NCBI RefSeq assembly: GCF_030253575.1
Contig: NC_080567.1
Location: forward strand, 37,229,501-37,293,500
DNA: 64,000 bases
Direction of reading: 5' to 3'
From: Rhododendron vialii
Lineage: Eukaryota > Streptophyta > Magnoliopsida > Ericales > Ericaceae
In this document: one piece after another, positions 22,451 to 33,930 of the stretch
How positions within the stretch are numbered: the first letter of the stretch is position 1
How the letters are laid out: each line of letters starts with the position of its first letter
The notes under the pieces: generated by a model
The model's database searches: none
Told to the model about the DNA's origin: nothing
The model's input: the letters and a program-made list of their open reading frames with translations, nothing else
Position numbers and translations under genes: made by a program

Positions 22451-22917
22451 ATCTAGATGAGCTTTAACAATAAACCCTTCTCAATCATCAAAGTGGGCCC
22501 CCATAACGGGGGCTCCTACGGACGCATAGTCCCTTCGGAGTTCATGATCCAGACACAGGCTCGAGGAAACAGAAATTCTGGGTGCAACCGTGCGGTAACA
22601 CAAACAAGCATAGTAGCACCAAAGCCAAGTGCCCACCTCCTAAATATCTTTGTTACCCAAGCCGATCCAGTGTTTTATTCCCAACCCCAAAGTTGAAGCA
22701 ATATATATCTTACAAATTCCTGCAGCCTATATATGACAAAAAAAATAAGCATCTTATCTTTACAAATATTCTAACCTTCCAAATCTTTGGTCATAGTACA
22801 TCCGTGTTCCATATACCTTATATGCAAAGGTTCTAACCCCTTTGAAGCCTAGTCCCCCCTTCTTCACTCCAGAGGAGCACAAAAATTCACCAAACCAGTT
22901 TTCCCATCAAACATTTC
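22450..22917 (-). other. Spacer and probable 3' UTR of the BLH6-like gene
   Basis: About 470 bp between the two convergent genes. It contains a small inverted repeat ('gggcccccataacgggggctcc'-like) near 22495-22517. No supportable gene. Confidence 0.45.
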
Positions 22918-25900
22918 TTATGCTACAAAATCATGGAACATATGCGAGGAACCGAACCTTTGAGACCGGTTTCCGGAATCCATGCAGTCAAAATCTGTTG
23001 TCTGAGGACTCACCGAAGACGGTGCAGTGTTATAGACCTCATCCCCTCTCATGGTAACGAAACCGTGATGAGTATCAACGGTCATTGGGAATCCATCACC
23101 CTCACGATGCTGGAGTCCTAATGTGAGAGAAACCCCATTTCCATTTCCAAAGCTTCCCAACTCTGAGATCATAAACCTCCCACTACCTCCATCAGACTGA
23201 ACAATGGTGTTCGGAAAGAGATTACTGTCATCCAAACAAAGCCTTTGCTCCCCCTTCGACCTCAATACCCCATACTCAGTTTCAGTTCCCACCATTTCCC
23301 CATGGGGAATGAGATTGTGCTTCGAGTCGAGGTATTGTCCGGTTCCATGTCGCTCGGTGGGTACAGAAGTTGCACTTTGTTTGAAATCTTCATTTCTATC
23401 CTCACATGCAGTGATATCACCTTTTGTTGCTTTAGGTTCGCCTTCAGATGAAGAATTAGAGTCCATCTCGGCATCACCGGTCTCTTCTTTGTACATCTCT
23501 TCAACCATGGGCTTCCAGAGACGCACCCGTGCATTTATAAACCAGTTTGAGACCTGAGATGAAAAAAGAAAGTATATCAGTACATTATACAAGTAGAACA
23601 AATGACAAAATGCTCCATAAATTTGAAAGAAATGAATTATGAAGAAGCTAACCAACCTATCAACTATTTGTCATGTTCAAGCCGATATTACTACTGTAAA
23701 CCACCATATATTACATGAATTGCTTGCAAAATTCAATCGAACCACCAAATTGAAATGCTCAATCCGACTGCAGAGGTACACCGTACACCAGTCACCGAAT
23801 CAAGAAAAAACTTGCTAACCGATTGGAATGACTGCACTAGTTCAAGACAACCTCAAACTGAACTACTAATCACCCCTGGGTCTTGACCCTCGAACGTTTA
23901 TAGGAAATGGACACAACAATTACACAGTTTTTTAGGCACTAGTAAGTTCTCACAACACAAACTTTTCTGTTTTGACTTTCCACTGCGTGTTTACGCTAAA
24001 CTCAGCCAAAATGACTTTTGATCTAAAACATGTGACTTACTCCGTATGTTTTCTCTAAAAGGCTTTATTTTCCTCTTTTTTTATTCGTTCGTTCTTGCAC
24101 TTCTTTTGACATCAACACTGAATTTATAGCTGTTTCTAAGATGTTCATCGTATCTCCTGGTTATTCTTAATCCACGATGAAATTTCAAAGGTATCAGTGT
24201 CGTGCTGATGCAGCAAACAAAAATCAGGTACACTAATGTCGAAGTTCAACCAACCGAATCGTCTTTCATATCATCATATGCCACCTTGAATCCATTGATC
24301 ATAAGCATAGCCTCATAATAAACAGAAGTTCTATTACCTGACTTCTTGTCAAGCCCGTCTGCCTTGCTAGCATGCTCTTATCAGAATCCTTAGGGTAACT
24401 GCACAAGAACCAAAGCAAAATAAAACAAAACGAAAAAAACCAATTAGATGAATAGACTTTCAGAACTTAACCATACAAAAATTAAAAAAGAAAGAAAGAC
24501 TTAATCCAGAGATTTACGGATGAAGGAAGTGTTCAAATAGCCAAGCGCGGAGAATAGAAACTGAGCTCTCAGGCAATCCCCTTTGCGGCCTCCACGCGTG
24601 TTGTTGCATCATGCCAAGCTGCTGAAGAGCTCTCTGTTGCCTAAGGTGTTGATCCACATAGCGAAGGCGAGATATTCCCACCCCTTTGCCATTATCTGAA
24701 GTATCTTGCTCTCCAAGGTTTTTTCTTAACACTCGAATCTGGCCAGTTATGGCATCACGCAAGCAACGGAAGTGGCGGGAGATAGTCTGGAGGGCAAGTG
24801 CTGTGTAGGGTTTTGCTGCTCCGCATCCTGCTATAACGTCAAATGAAGATACCACAATCTGCATTTGATGGTAATATTGTTTGTACCTTTTATCAACCTG
24901 CAAAAATAGAATGATCAATGTTTTATTTGACATAGTTAGGTTATATAACTGCTTGGAAGAACAATTTCGATTAGACGCTCGATCATGCTAGTCTGATAAG
25001 CAAACAGTAATGTACAAGGATCGAATTACACCTGCGCCTAACAGTTAGTAACAAGGAGCAATATGACATCGAAGTTTTTAAAAAAGCAGCTTAGCTAACA
25101 AAAGGCCTTTGTTATGCAGATCATACAAGTGGGGTAGTAAGGCAAGTTTTGATATCGTAAAAGAGCATTCCTCCACAAAATACGACTCGCACATTGATAG
25201 AGAAAGTGAAGCAAATAACTGGGAGATACTAGAACATTATAGACAATATTACCTTAAAAGAAATTGACACGATTAGCATGTTGGCATAAATGAAGTCGAA
25301 CATAATAATTGCTTGCAACGCGAGGTTTGGCCAGTTTCCCAATTGTTGACACAGACAAGCAGCCCATGATAACAATATTCCTAAGATTCTCAATTATATA
25401 CATTGAAATCTTTGTAAATCATTTTAGACTTCCGAACACCAAAAACACACAAGCTGTATCTGAGAGAGTTGGGAAACAATCAAATGATGCCAAAGATAAA
25501 GCTAGTATTGGTCTTACCTCATCCAGCAAGGACAAAAGCTTCGTCAACTTGTCCTGCAGAGCCTGTCTTTCAGCTGCAGGAAGGTCTTTAGGGGAGTCAT
25601 TGACAGACTCTTGTTGCGGGTTTGAAGTTTCATCTTTCGATCCGCCATCACCTTCATTCGAGCCTTTCATTTGGTCTTTCTTAGACTCCTTAGGCTTCAG
25701 AGCTTTGCGGACAGTAACTACTTCATCAAGGAGTTGCTGAGCTGCTTTCAAGTACTTCGAATTGGGAACTGTTCTTGAAATACTCGACATTTCATAAGGA
25801 GAAATACCTGATTTCATATTATCCGAATTTCCACTTCCCTCGCCTGAAATTGACAGATTAGGATTCAAGAATGCAGAGAAACCCGAATTAGGATTTCTAT

Positions 25901-26315
25901 AGTCAATAGAAGGCATTTGCATTGCTGATGGGAGTTGAGTACTTAGGCTGAGTGATAATCCTTGACCCTGCAAATTTTGCATACTTTGAAGAAGGCCGGT
26001 GGCACCGCCCATTGGGGGCATAAATGACATTTCACTTCTACCATTCCCCCATTCGTGAAAATCGTGCTCTCCCATTCGCGATCCTCCAAAATGGTTAGAA
26101 ACAGAATCACCCACAGGAGGAATGTCATTACAACTATTTTGCTGGGAAGTCGTGGCTAATGTGTCCGACCCAGGAGAAGATAGGTAGTTCATATACATCA
26201 TCATATTAGCTGAAATAACTGGGGCTTCTGAATAAGAACTTGGCAATGATTCCCTTGAATAAATCATCGGAGCAGCTTCTCTTTGGTCACTTGAATTAGG
26301 GAAAAATGTAGCCAT
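22918..26315 (-). CDS. BEL1-like homeodomain transcription factor (BLH6/BLH7 type)
   Basis: A TALE-class transcription factor. Arabidopsis BLH6 partners KNAT7 in control of secondary-wall formation and leaf development. Exons in reading order: 26315-25518, 24897-24518, 24398-24338, 23553-22918. Phases fit, giving 624 residues. The 61-bp third exon is typical of BEL1 genes. Visible parts: a GQGLSLSLS motif at 117-125, the SKY box [17 protein letters not shown] at 185-200, a BELL domain starting VDKRYKQYY at 267, a TALE homeodomain at about 368-430 with its PYP loop (393-395) and [13 protein letters not shown], a ZIBEL-type VSLTLGLQ near the C-terminus, and the family ending DFVA. The [18 protein letters not shown] and [20 protein letters not shown] strings match BLH6/7 better than BLH1. 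Longer than BLH6 (532 aa) because of low-complexity linkers. Confidence 0.93.
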
Positions 26316-26900
26316 TTCAGCCTTAAATCATGCCTCAAGTTAATTTACCTAGTTTCCATGAACAATTATTGTCAGAAGTCTGTTGTTTCGCGAAAAGAGA
26401 CCCGGGAAGATTAATAACAAATGGCACGTAAAGAGGACCTAGATTTTTCTTGAAAATTGATTATTTCTGGTTCCATAATCTAGTTTGAATTGGACTTTGG
26501 TTTGTCAATTTATATATGAATTAAAGTGAATAATTCAATCTGCATAGAAGCAATTACAGGTGCTTTAAAAAGTTCATGGATACAACTTATAAATACGAGA
26601 AAATCATGGACTTTGCCCATGGAATTATGCATAGACCGTGCGAAAATCGGAGCTTTGCATGTGTTGGATTTGTAGGTCAAAATTCAACAGTAAGATATTC
26701 AATTATTGTGTAACAATGATTTAGAAATTGGAAAATATGTGTAATTCCCCATTTCCAGCAATCAATCAACTGAAGCAAGCATGAAGAATCAACTCAAAAC
26801 AGAAAATAAAAACGAAAACCCCGGGAAATAAGAGCTTAGACGCAGCTGGAAAGAGTGAGAATTACAGCAGTATTTCAAAATCAGATTCTCAAAAAAAAAA

Positions 26901-26928
26901 GGGGGGGGGGGGGGGGGGGGGGGGGGGG
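26901..26928 (+). repeat. 28-bp homopolymer G tract
   Basis: Ten A followed by 28 G, directly visible. It lies in the 5' region of the BLH6-like gene, where the coding strand is C-rich. It has G-quadruplex potential. Its length is likely uncertain. Confidence 0.85.
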
Positions 26929-27049
26929 TGGAAACAAATTTGAGAAGAATTGAGGATGACCCATTAATCCCATACTCCTTAAACATAACAAACCAAAAAC
27001 AATTCTTCTTTTGTTTTTTGAAAAAATCATCTTTTTGAGTCCATTTATC

Positions 27050-27053
<4 letters not shown>

Positions 27054-27094
<41 letters not shown>
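27054..27094. repeat. (GA)n microsatellite
   Basis: A pure run of about 40 bp in the BLH6-like promoter or leader. Confidence 0.9.
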
Positions 27095-27096
<2 letters not shown>

Positions 27097-27260
27097 ACTG
27101 TTTCTTGAGCAGCTAACGAGATAAATAAAAACAAAAGTCATAGATATATAAACAATAGATACTGTACTCACAATTAAATACCTGAAAGCCAGCAAACAGT
27201 TGTCTCTTCTGGGGAACAGAAAAGCTCCGATCCGATGGAAACATACCGATCCCGATACCC

Positions 27261-27262
<2 letters not shown>

Positions 27263-27294
<32 letters not shown>
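27263..27294. repeat. (CT)n microsatellite
   Basis: A pure run of about 32 bp followed by 'ataaaggg'. It lies in the BLH6-like upstream region. Confidence 0.9.
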
Positions 27295-27297
<3 letters not shown>

Positions 27298-27719
27298 AAG
27301 GGAAAGATAGAAACCCAGATGACAAAACTTTACAAATTGAAGTCCGAAGTACAAAAAATCATCACCCCTTTACTCTTTCTCTCTTCTTCTCCGTATACCC
27401 ACGTGAGAATTTACATACACCAACGTCCCCTCTCTCTCTCTCTCCCCCCTCTCTCTCTCTACTTGAAAACACCTCTAAAGGTTTGTTTTTTCTCTCTGTT
27501 TTAAGGGTTTTTCTCTTTCCTTTTCCATACCTTTCCTACTAGTTGTTGTTGATGGTGTTTTTGTGGTTGCTTGGCCTGGTTCTTTCTGTTGATTGATGTG
27601 TTTGGTTAAGGAGTTCAATCCCTAACTACCAGTTGGTAGACCTAAACCCTCTCTCAAACCTCCTCCACTCTCTCTCTCTCTCTCTCTTAATTCTCTCTCA
27701 TCTTTAAGCATGGATGGGA

Positions 27720-29285
27720 GTTGCTGCAATATCAACCATACTTTATTTTTTCTGTCTTTTTTTGTTTTCTTTTTTTGCTGTAATAAGAAGTGGAAGTGCA
27801 CCATTGGGTGCCCAAATGACTACCCATTTGTCTTTTTCTCCCAAACAATGTTGTCCTCTTGCTATGGGACTCTCTGGTTTTGGCGTATTATCACTTTTGC
27901 CCCCCTTGGTTATTTATCTTGCCTCAAAGTTGTACATAAAACCACTTCCACAAAAAATAAATACTTGTGAAAATGCTATCTTAAATATTCTCTATGGATG
28001 CGATCTACTTTGTGCCTAATTTGGATTCAAACCACTCGTTTTCGTTTTTTTTCAATTACTTTTTTGTTCAAGTTTTTGTGCGTGTTATTTTAGTATGAAA
28101 AAATGTTAACTACCACCTCATGAACTGTGAGGTTAACTCTTCTCAAGATCTTACCCCCTTGTGATGTTAGCATGACAACCTCAATCATGTATACATAAAT
28201 AGCAAAACCTACTAACACAAAAATATATATACATTAAGAGGCACATGATGTGTCGGGACATGATTGGTAGTTGTAAAACAATGATTCTTCAATTGCTAAT
28301 TTATAGTGTCACCTTAATTATCATATTGTAGTACATTTGTGATGTTTGAACGATGCTTCTCCTATTTCGAAGGTTGGAAAGTGTAAAAAAAATTCTATGG
28401 ATACACGTTTAAAGGGTAAATCTTCTGGTCCCTAATTTTTAAACTTTAGATAATTGAAATATCCGCTATACATACACTTAAGCAGATACGAAAATGTTAT
28501 AAAACTTTCCGCAAAACCGAAATGGATGGCTGAGATTCACACCGTCAATTCTCAAGCAGATAATACTCCAGCGTGGAATTCGTCAGGTGCTTGCAGGTCT
28601 TGCCCTTGTATATGTTTCGCGTAACAATATATGGGAGTTGCTCATAATACGTAATGATTGTTGTGCATAGTAAGATGGAACCATAACAGCTTTCTATTTT
28701 CATGACAATTGCCACATCGGAGAAAGAAAAAAAAAAACAACCCACTTGGGCTTGCCTTATTATTGAAAGCCTATTGAATTAATAACTACTGCATACTTTT
28801 TGGAATTTAATATTTTACTTCTCTGGGAATTCATCATTATCGATCATCATCTGATTATTCTTTGTAGTATTAAAGACTAGCTCGATCCATTAATTTGAAT
28901 GAGAGAGAGTGGTAGAGTGGTTGGGTTCTGGAAATTCAAAAGAGAGAGAGAATGTCATGCATGCACCACCTTTTCAATAAATTAAACTGAATTCATTGAA
29001 AGGCAAGTACAAACTCAAGAAAAAGGACTTACCCAAAAAAAAAAACTAAAAGAAAAAGGAGAAAGAGGAGACTTGCACGCAAAACTCACTCGGTGGAAAA
29101 GAGTAATGGCTTCTTCTTCTTCTACCTTTTCTGATCAGCTTAAGGAAAACAACGAGAGAAAACGAGATGATGGGTATATGGGGTATAGGTAAAGGGAGAC
29201 AGACACAAAAACACACACGCACACATTACACATGCACACACTCACTTGTGACCTAAGGGGTCTACATAAAGTGCATGCCGTACGT
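27720..29285. other. Intergenic region, no gene seen
   Basis: AT-rich with scattered GA runs. One RY-like 'catgcatgcac' lies near 28955. A short frame starting MASSSSTFSDQ at 29107 runs 28 residues and is not recognised. Nothing is supportable as a gene. Confidence 0.5.
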
Positions 29286-29289
29286 GGGC

Positions 29290-29700
29290 CGTGGCGGACG
29301 GAGGAATATTTTTGTGGGAGGCCGAATCACAAGAATTCATACATTAGCGACATAATATTATTCCTACATTTTTTGGTATGTATCTTGCCAAATTGGATCT
29401 CAAATGAATATAGGATTACCCTTAACTTCGTAGCTCTTGTATAGGTCTCGAGTTAGGGTTATGATGTCATTATTCCTTGTCCTATTAATCTTTGTAACAA
29501 TTTTAGAGATTAATAAAATTTTTGCCTTTCAAAAAAAATATATTATCCCTACATAAAGTAATAACACAATTTTGAGGGAATCATTCTTCATTATTTTTAC
29601 GAACAAAACCTAAAATATAATAATAATAATAATAATGAAATAATTTAGAGATGTGCAGAGACCTGGGCCCCGCTTGCGCCCTCTTGGTCCGCCCCTGAGT
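29290..29700. mobile_element. Degenerate TIR element hosting a nested insertion
   Basis: The left end is 'gtggcggacggagg' and the right end in reverse complement is 'ctcaggggcggaccaagag', so a 'ggcgga' core is shared. A related element with 'agtagcggatacagg' and 'gtggggcggatgtaggg' ends lies at about 49385-49785. Both have AT-rich interiors without genes and a 'gggccc' near the right end. This one is interrupted by the insertion at 29370-29539. Confidence 0.4.
29355..29554 (+). mobile_element. 5'-truncated LINE-like (non-LTR) insertion with target duplication
   Basis: The 170-bp insert (29370-29539) ends in a polyadenylation-like 'aataaaatt', then 'tttgcctttc' and an A8 tail. It is flanked by 15-bp direct repeats that differ at one base: atattattcctacat (29355-29369) and atattatccctacat (29540-29554). 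Poly-A tail plus a long target duplication is the hallmark of target-primed reverse transcription. It may be a LINE 3' end or a truncated processed transcript. Confidence 0.75.
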
Positions 29701-32700
29701 GCACATGTTCACACACGGGCTTCTTGGCCATTGTGAGTGCGTTTGGTAAGTATGTGCTTTTGTGTGTCTCTAGCACATCTGTAATTTGAGAATGAGCTGT
29801 AATTTTAAGTTGTTCACGAAACCGCGCAATCATATTCGTCCGTTTCGACAATCAATGATTAAAATATGTTTTTCAATTTTAATTGGTAAAAAATAATTTT
29901 TACCGGTCAAAATCTTGACCGTCCAAAATACTTTTGAACGAGCGCGATTGAGTGCCGTAAATATTCTTTACGAAAAGCTCCGTAAAGGTTTTTCTCCCGC
30001 AATTTTAGTACTGGTATCATTCTTGCACTGGCGGAGGTGCATGTGTTAAGGGGTGGGCCTTGGCATCACCTTTTTTTTTGGGTCTAGTCCCATGCATGGA
30101 GCTAGCAGAACGATTATTTTCAACCACAAGGATTATCAAAACTAAGGCTTTTTAAACAAAATTAGATGATTTTCTCTCTCAGAAAATGTATTTATAAACA
30201 TTGAAAGGAAAACTACCAGGAAATTTAGTTCAGAAATTTAACTTGAATTATTTTGGGGTCAAAAGAACTTCGGATTTTACTGATACATCGTTTCGCCATT
30301 TTTTTTTTCTTCCTGTTTTGAACCTTGGTCATCTTAGAAAATGTAGTGCATTTTGTTGGATAATTAAGGAATATATATAACGACATTTGTCGTTGAAATT
30401 TTCTTTTTAAACTTTTCTAGTAAGGAATACCAAAAAAGTTGGTTGTCGATGTGTTCTTCCTTCAAAACTCGAAACATAAATGCTAGCTCCGCTATTGTAT
30501 TCTTGTAATTTTGAATTAGTCATAACACTATCAAATTTCCACGAGTTAATATTTCATTTTTCATTTTGGGAACCTTATTGGAATATTGGTTAAAAGGGAT
30601 TACGGAGGCTGGAATGAGCTAGTATACGTAGATTATTGCTTAAAAGATTTCGTAGAAAATGTTTTGCGCCTAACTAATTAATTAAGGATTAATTATTTAT
30701 CTTCTGGGTAGGTAAAATTTACTAAAGATTGGAAGTCCTTTTTTGACATAATGGTGGTTAATTGTGTTTTCAAATGAAAGACTCCTCCACGGCATTAATC
30801 ACGTTTTGATGACTACTCTTCTCAAAATCCTTTAATTCATGATGATGTCATAAAATACAGCCTTGGCTTAAAATTATTTTATAACCACATACACATACCC
30901 AAAACACTTTATACACACACTCACATCTTCTGGTGGGTCCCATACACACTGGAAGTGTAGTGTGTTGGGGTTCCAATGTAAATGTGAATGAGTTTGTGTA
31001 AATGTTTGTGGTTCTGGAATGATTGTTAGGTTCGATGACACCATTGTTGGTAATTTTGTAATGAAAAATAAGTCCCACAAAGCTTTAAGCATATATGCCA
31101 AAAAAAAAATATTTTATCTCACTCGTCGCACTCGTTTTCTTTATCAATAGATAGGAGAGGTCATTTACACCATGTGTAAATTACTTAAAAAGTAGTGAAA
31201 AGTACAAACCTACAGGGGACATGCATTACATCAATTGTAAGAGTCTACGAAATAATCAAACCCAACAATCGACCAACCAATACAAGAAGTAAGTCCATCA
31301 TAAAAAAGAAACAATGAAAAAAAGAAAAAACCCCTCTAAGAGAAGAACACCCACACGCAGCTTACATTCTAATGAAATGCAGGAGTTTTGATCAATTGGG
31401 GCTAAAGCTAGCCTTAACTTAGTCCAGACATGTGTTTTTTTTCCCCTCTTCTTCTTTCCTTCTCACTGAAATTAGAAGGGGTGGTTATTAAATTATTTCT
31501 CTCACTTGGCAAAGGAGAAGTTAATTACTTTTTTTGTTTGATAATCTTTGCTTTTGGCCACAGGTTGGAAGATATGAGTAGACAGTACCTTAACCTCAAC
31601 TCAACCCTACTCATTATACCACAAAAGATATCAACGTCAACTCAACGCCCTAATTAAACAACCCCGATTTTTCGTCTGCTGAGTTTTTTTGTTTTATAAG
31701 CTTAAGGAATTTAGTAATGCTTGAGAGTAAGAGTCCAAAGAAAAAAAAGGCACAGACGGCATCACAACAAGAACGAGTACACCAACAGGGTCACACCCTC
31801 ACTCCTGAAAATTGTGAATATGCCACCCAAGACTCAGAAAACAAACCACAGTTGGCAAGTAGACTCCGATTAAAGAAGGATTTAGAAATATAGCACTACT
31901 TCTTCTTCTTTTTTTTTTTTTTTGATCGACAGTAAAATTATTGAGAAAAACTTGATAAAGGGTTCATCAAATCAGGGGAGAGAAGAGGGGAATCCAACAA
32001 AAGATTGAATGAGAGGAAAAAAAAAAAAACTCTTGATGGGAAAAAGCCCAGTAATATCTAAGCCTCTGAGGCTTAATTAATTAAGGCGATCAGTGCTGCA
32101 CTTGTATACATACACAACCTTTATTCTTTAAATTATTTTTTTTTTGGTCATTTCGTGTCGGTAGACAAGAAATAGCTGACATGTCCTCAGCCCAGATAAA
32201 TAAAAAAAGGAAAAGGAAAAGGAAAGAACCAGGATGGGGTCATTTTCTTTGATGGTTAAGTCAGGGTGGAACAGAAGGGTCGTCCCTTGTGACCAGTGGA
32301 TCCCTAAAAGCTCAGGTATTTGATGATGTTGATTTGTGCGTCCTATGATTTGTGGGGTTTAGGCCGGCCTTGCATATTTCTCTGTTTTAAATTTAAATTT
32401 TGCAGGTCTACGTACAAGTAGTACTGCATGCAATTTGTTCATGTGTGATTTTGTAGCCTTTCAATGATTAGATGTGCAATTTCTTTGTATACTTCGACGG
32501 TGACCTAATTGATAGTGATTTTTACAAGTATTGATGGTTCATTTTCTTAATTTTGCTCCCCAATGGTAAGAAAATACTTAATTAGTCTTACATTATGCTG
32601 AGAATTTAACTATGCAAGAAAGTGCAATTACATGCATACTAGTAATAATTAGTTTAAAATGATTAAAGACCTAAGTAGAATACAACGCAAGCACAAAAAC

Positions 32701-33000
32701 TTGTAATAAAAGAGAAGGGATGTAGGATTAAGAGATCTGGTCAATTTCATGCATACTGAGTAATAACAACATACATTACATGCATATATGCTAATAACCG
32801 TCTGATCAATTTCTTTTATGTTTCCATTTATTTTTTGCAGATTCCTACACAAATCTATTAATCTAATCTTAATAAATAATTGGCGTGGCCGGCGTTGCTT
32901 CTGAGCAATTTTTTAATCGAAATATGGCTTAATAAGCTAAAAGAAAAGGAAAAATTAATTGGCGGGGCATCAGAACACGTATGTTCGGACATGCAAATAA
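29700..33000. other. Intergenic region, no gene seen
   Basis: A 3.3-kb AT-rich stretch with poly-A/T runs (31909-31923, 32017-32030). Reading frames are short and not recognised. I see no element with resolvable ends. Confidence 0.5.
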
Positions 33001-33004
33001 TTCA

Positions 33005-33225
33005 AAAGACATCTGATACGCACAGGGCCGTCTCTGACATTTGTGAAGACTAAAGCAGACTTCTTATGGAAGTCATTAGAATCATTTAAGAGCATAATTA
33101 CCCAAAATTGATAACCATTACAATCATTTACGTAATTTTTTGGTAGGCCTAATTACCATATCGACCTATAAAATTTAGGATCCTTAAAATTAGTCAAAAA
33201 TCGGGGGGTCTAAAGCGGATAATTA
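33005..33225. mobile_element. Fragment of a dispersed repeat ('ggccgtctctgac' end)
   Basis: It begins 'cagggccgtctctgacattt' and ends near 'cggggggtctaaagcgg', with an AT-rich interior. This arrangement recurs widely in plant genomes as short TIR-less fragments. Classification is uncertain. Confidence 0.25.
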
Positions 33226-33745
33226 TTCAGTGTTTGGAACTTAAAATTACAGTAAAGTCTGAGGAGTGGCGTTGGATAATAATTAATAAGAGAAAGAAAA
33301 GCAAAACCGCAGGCGCAGATGTACGTATGAATGCAAAGCCAAAGGGCCCTGCGAATGCTACGAGTCGGCGAGTTTTCAGGTTCTTGCAGAACGCTGAGCC
33401 AATCCCAGTGGCCCCCCAATGCCTCCTTAGATTTTGGTTTTGGTTTTGGTTTTTAGGAATCCTAAGGTTTCTTTTATGTTCTGGGCCTTCTGGCAAACTC
33501 CATAGTCCTCTTTTTCACCCCACAAAAAACAAATCCCATAGTCCTCTCTCTCCTCAAATATTGATCGAATTGAGTTTAGCTCGCATCTCAACTAATTTTT
33601 TTCTAGGTCCGATTTAAGGTAGGTCATTTACGACAAGACTAAGAAATTACTTTCTTGCGTCATGAGTATAGGAATTAAACTCTCGTCATTTATGCGGGGA
33701 GCAAAACCACCAACTAACCAGACTAAACTTAGGGCTTCTCCTACA
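33225..33745. other. Intergenic sequence with a possible degraded SINE
   Basis: Around 33600-33725 the minus strand shows 'tggttagttggtgg' followed by 'gagagtttaattcc', which could be worn A and B boxes. A repeat of 'ttttggttttggttttggtt' lies at 33432-33452. No gene is supportable. Confidence 0.3.
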
Positions 33746-33930
33746 CTTTCAAAGGTGAAATTATTCAATATTCCGGAAGCACCGTCATGTGGTGCTCCAA
33801 ACTACTCCACTACCACACATTCTTGTAGGATCCACAACTAAGTGCATGAATCCCATGTGAATGTATGGTTCCGAAGTGATTCGAAGCACCACTTGGCTGT
33901 GCTCCTGTTGAATAATTACTCTTTTCAAAG
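33746..33930. mobile_element. Foldback MITE
   Basis: The left arm 'ctttcaaaggtgaaattatt' through 'gtggtgctccaa' pairs with the right arm, whose reverse complement reads 'ctttgaaaagagtaattatt' through 'gtggtgcttcgaa'. Arms are about 55 bp with several mismatches. The target site is not resolved. Confidence 0.55.

Larger units (their letters stand above)
26316..27720 (-). promoter_or_regulatory. 5' leader and promoter of the BLH6-like gene, rich in GA/CT runs
   Basis: Upstream (minus strand) of the ATG. It contains a poly-G tract (26901-26928), (GA)n at 27054-27094, (CT)n at 27263-27294, and more CT blocks to about 27690. A 5' UTR intron is likely, with 'gaaactag|gtaaat' near 26350 a candidate acceptor, but it is not proven. 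GA-rich promoters of KNOX/BELL genes are known targets of BASIC PENTACYSTEINE proteins. The same role here is inference. Confidence 0.4.

Noticed and set aside
27235..27504. Frame rich in SLSLSL near the BLH6-like promoter
   Set aside because: It is the translation of CT microsatellites.
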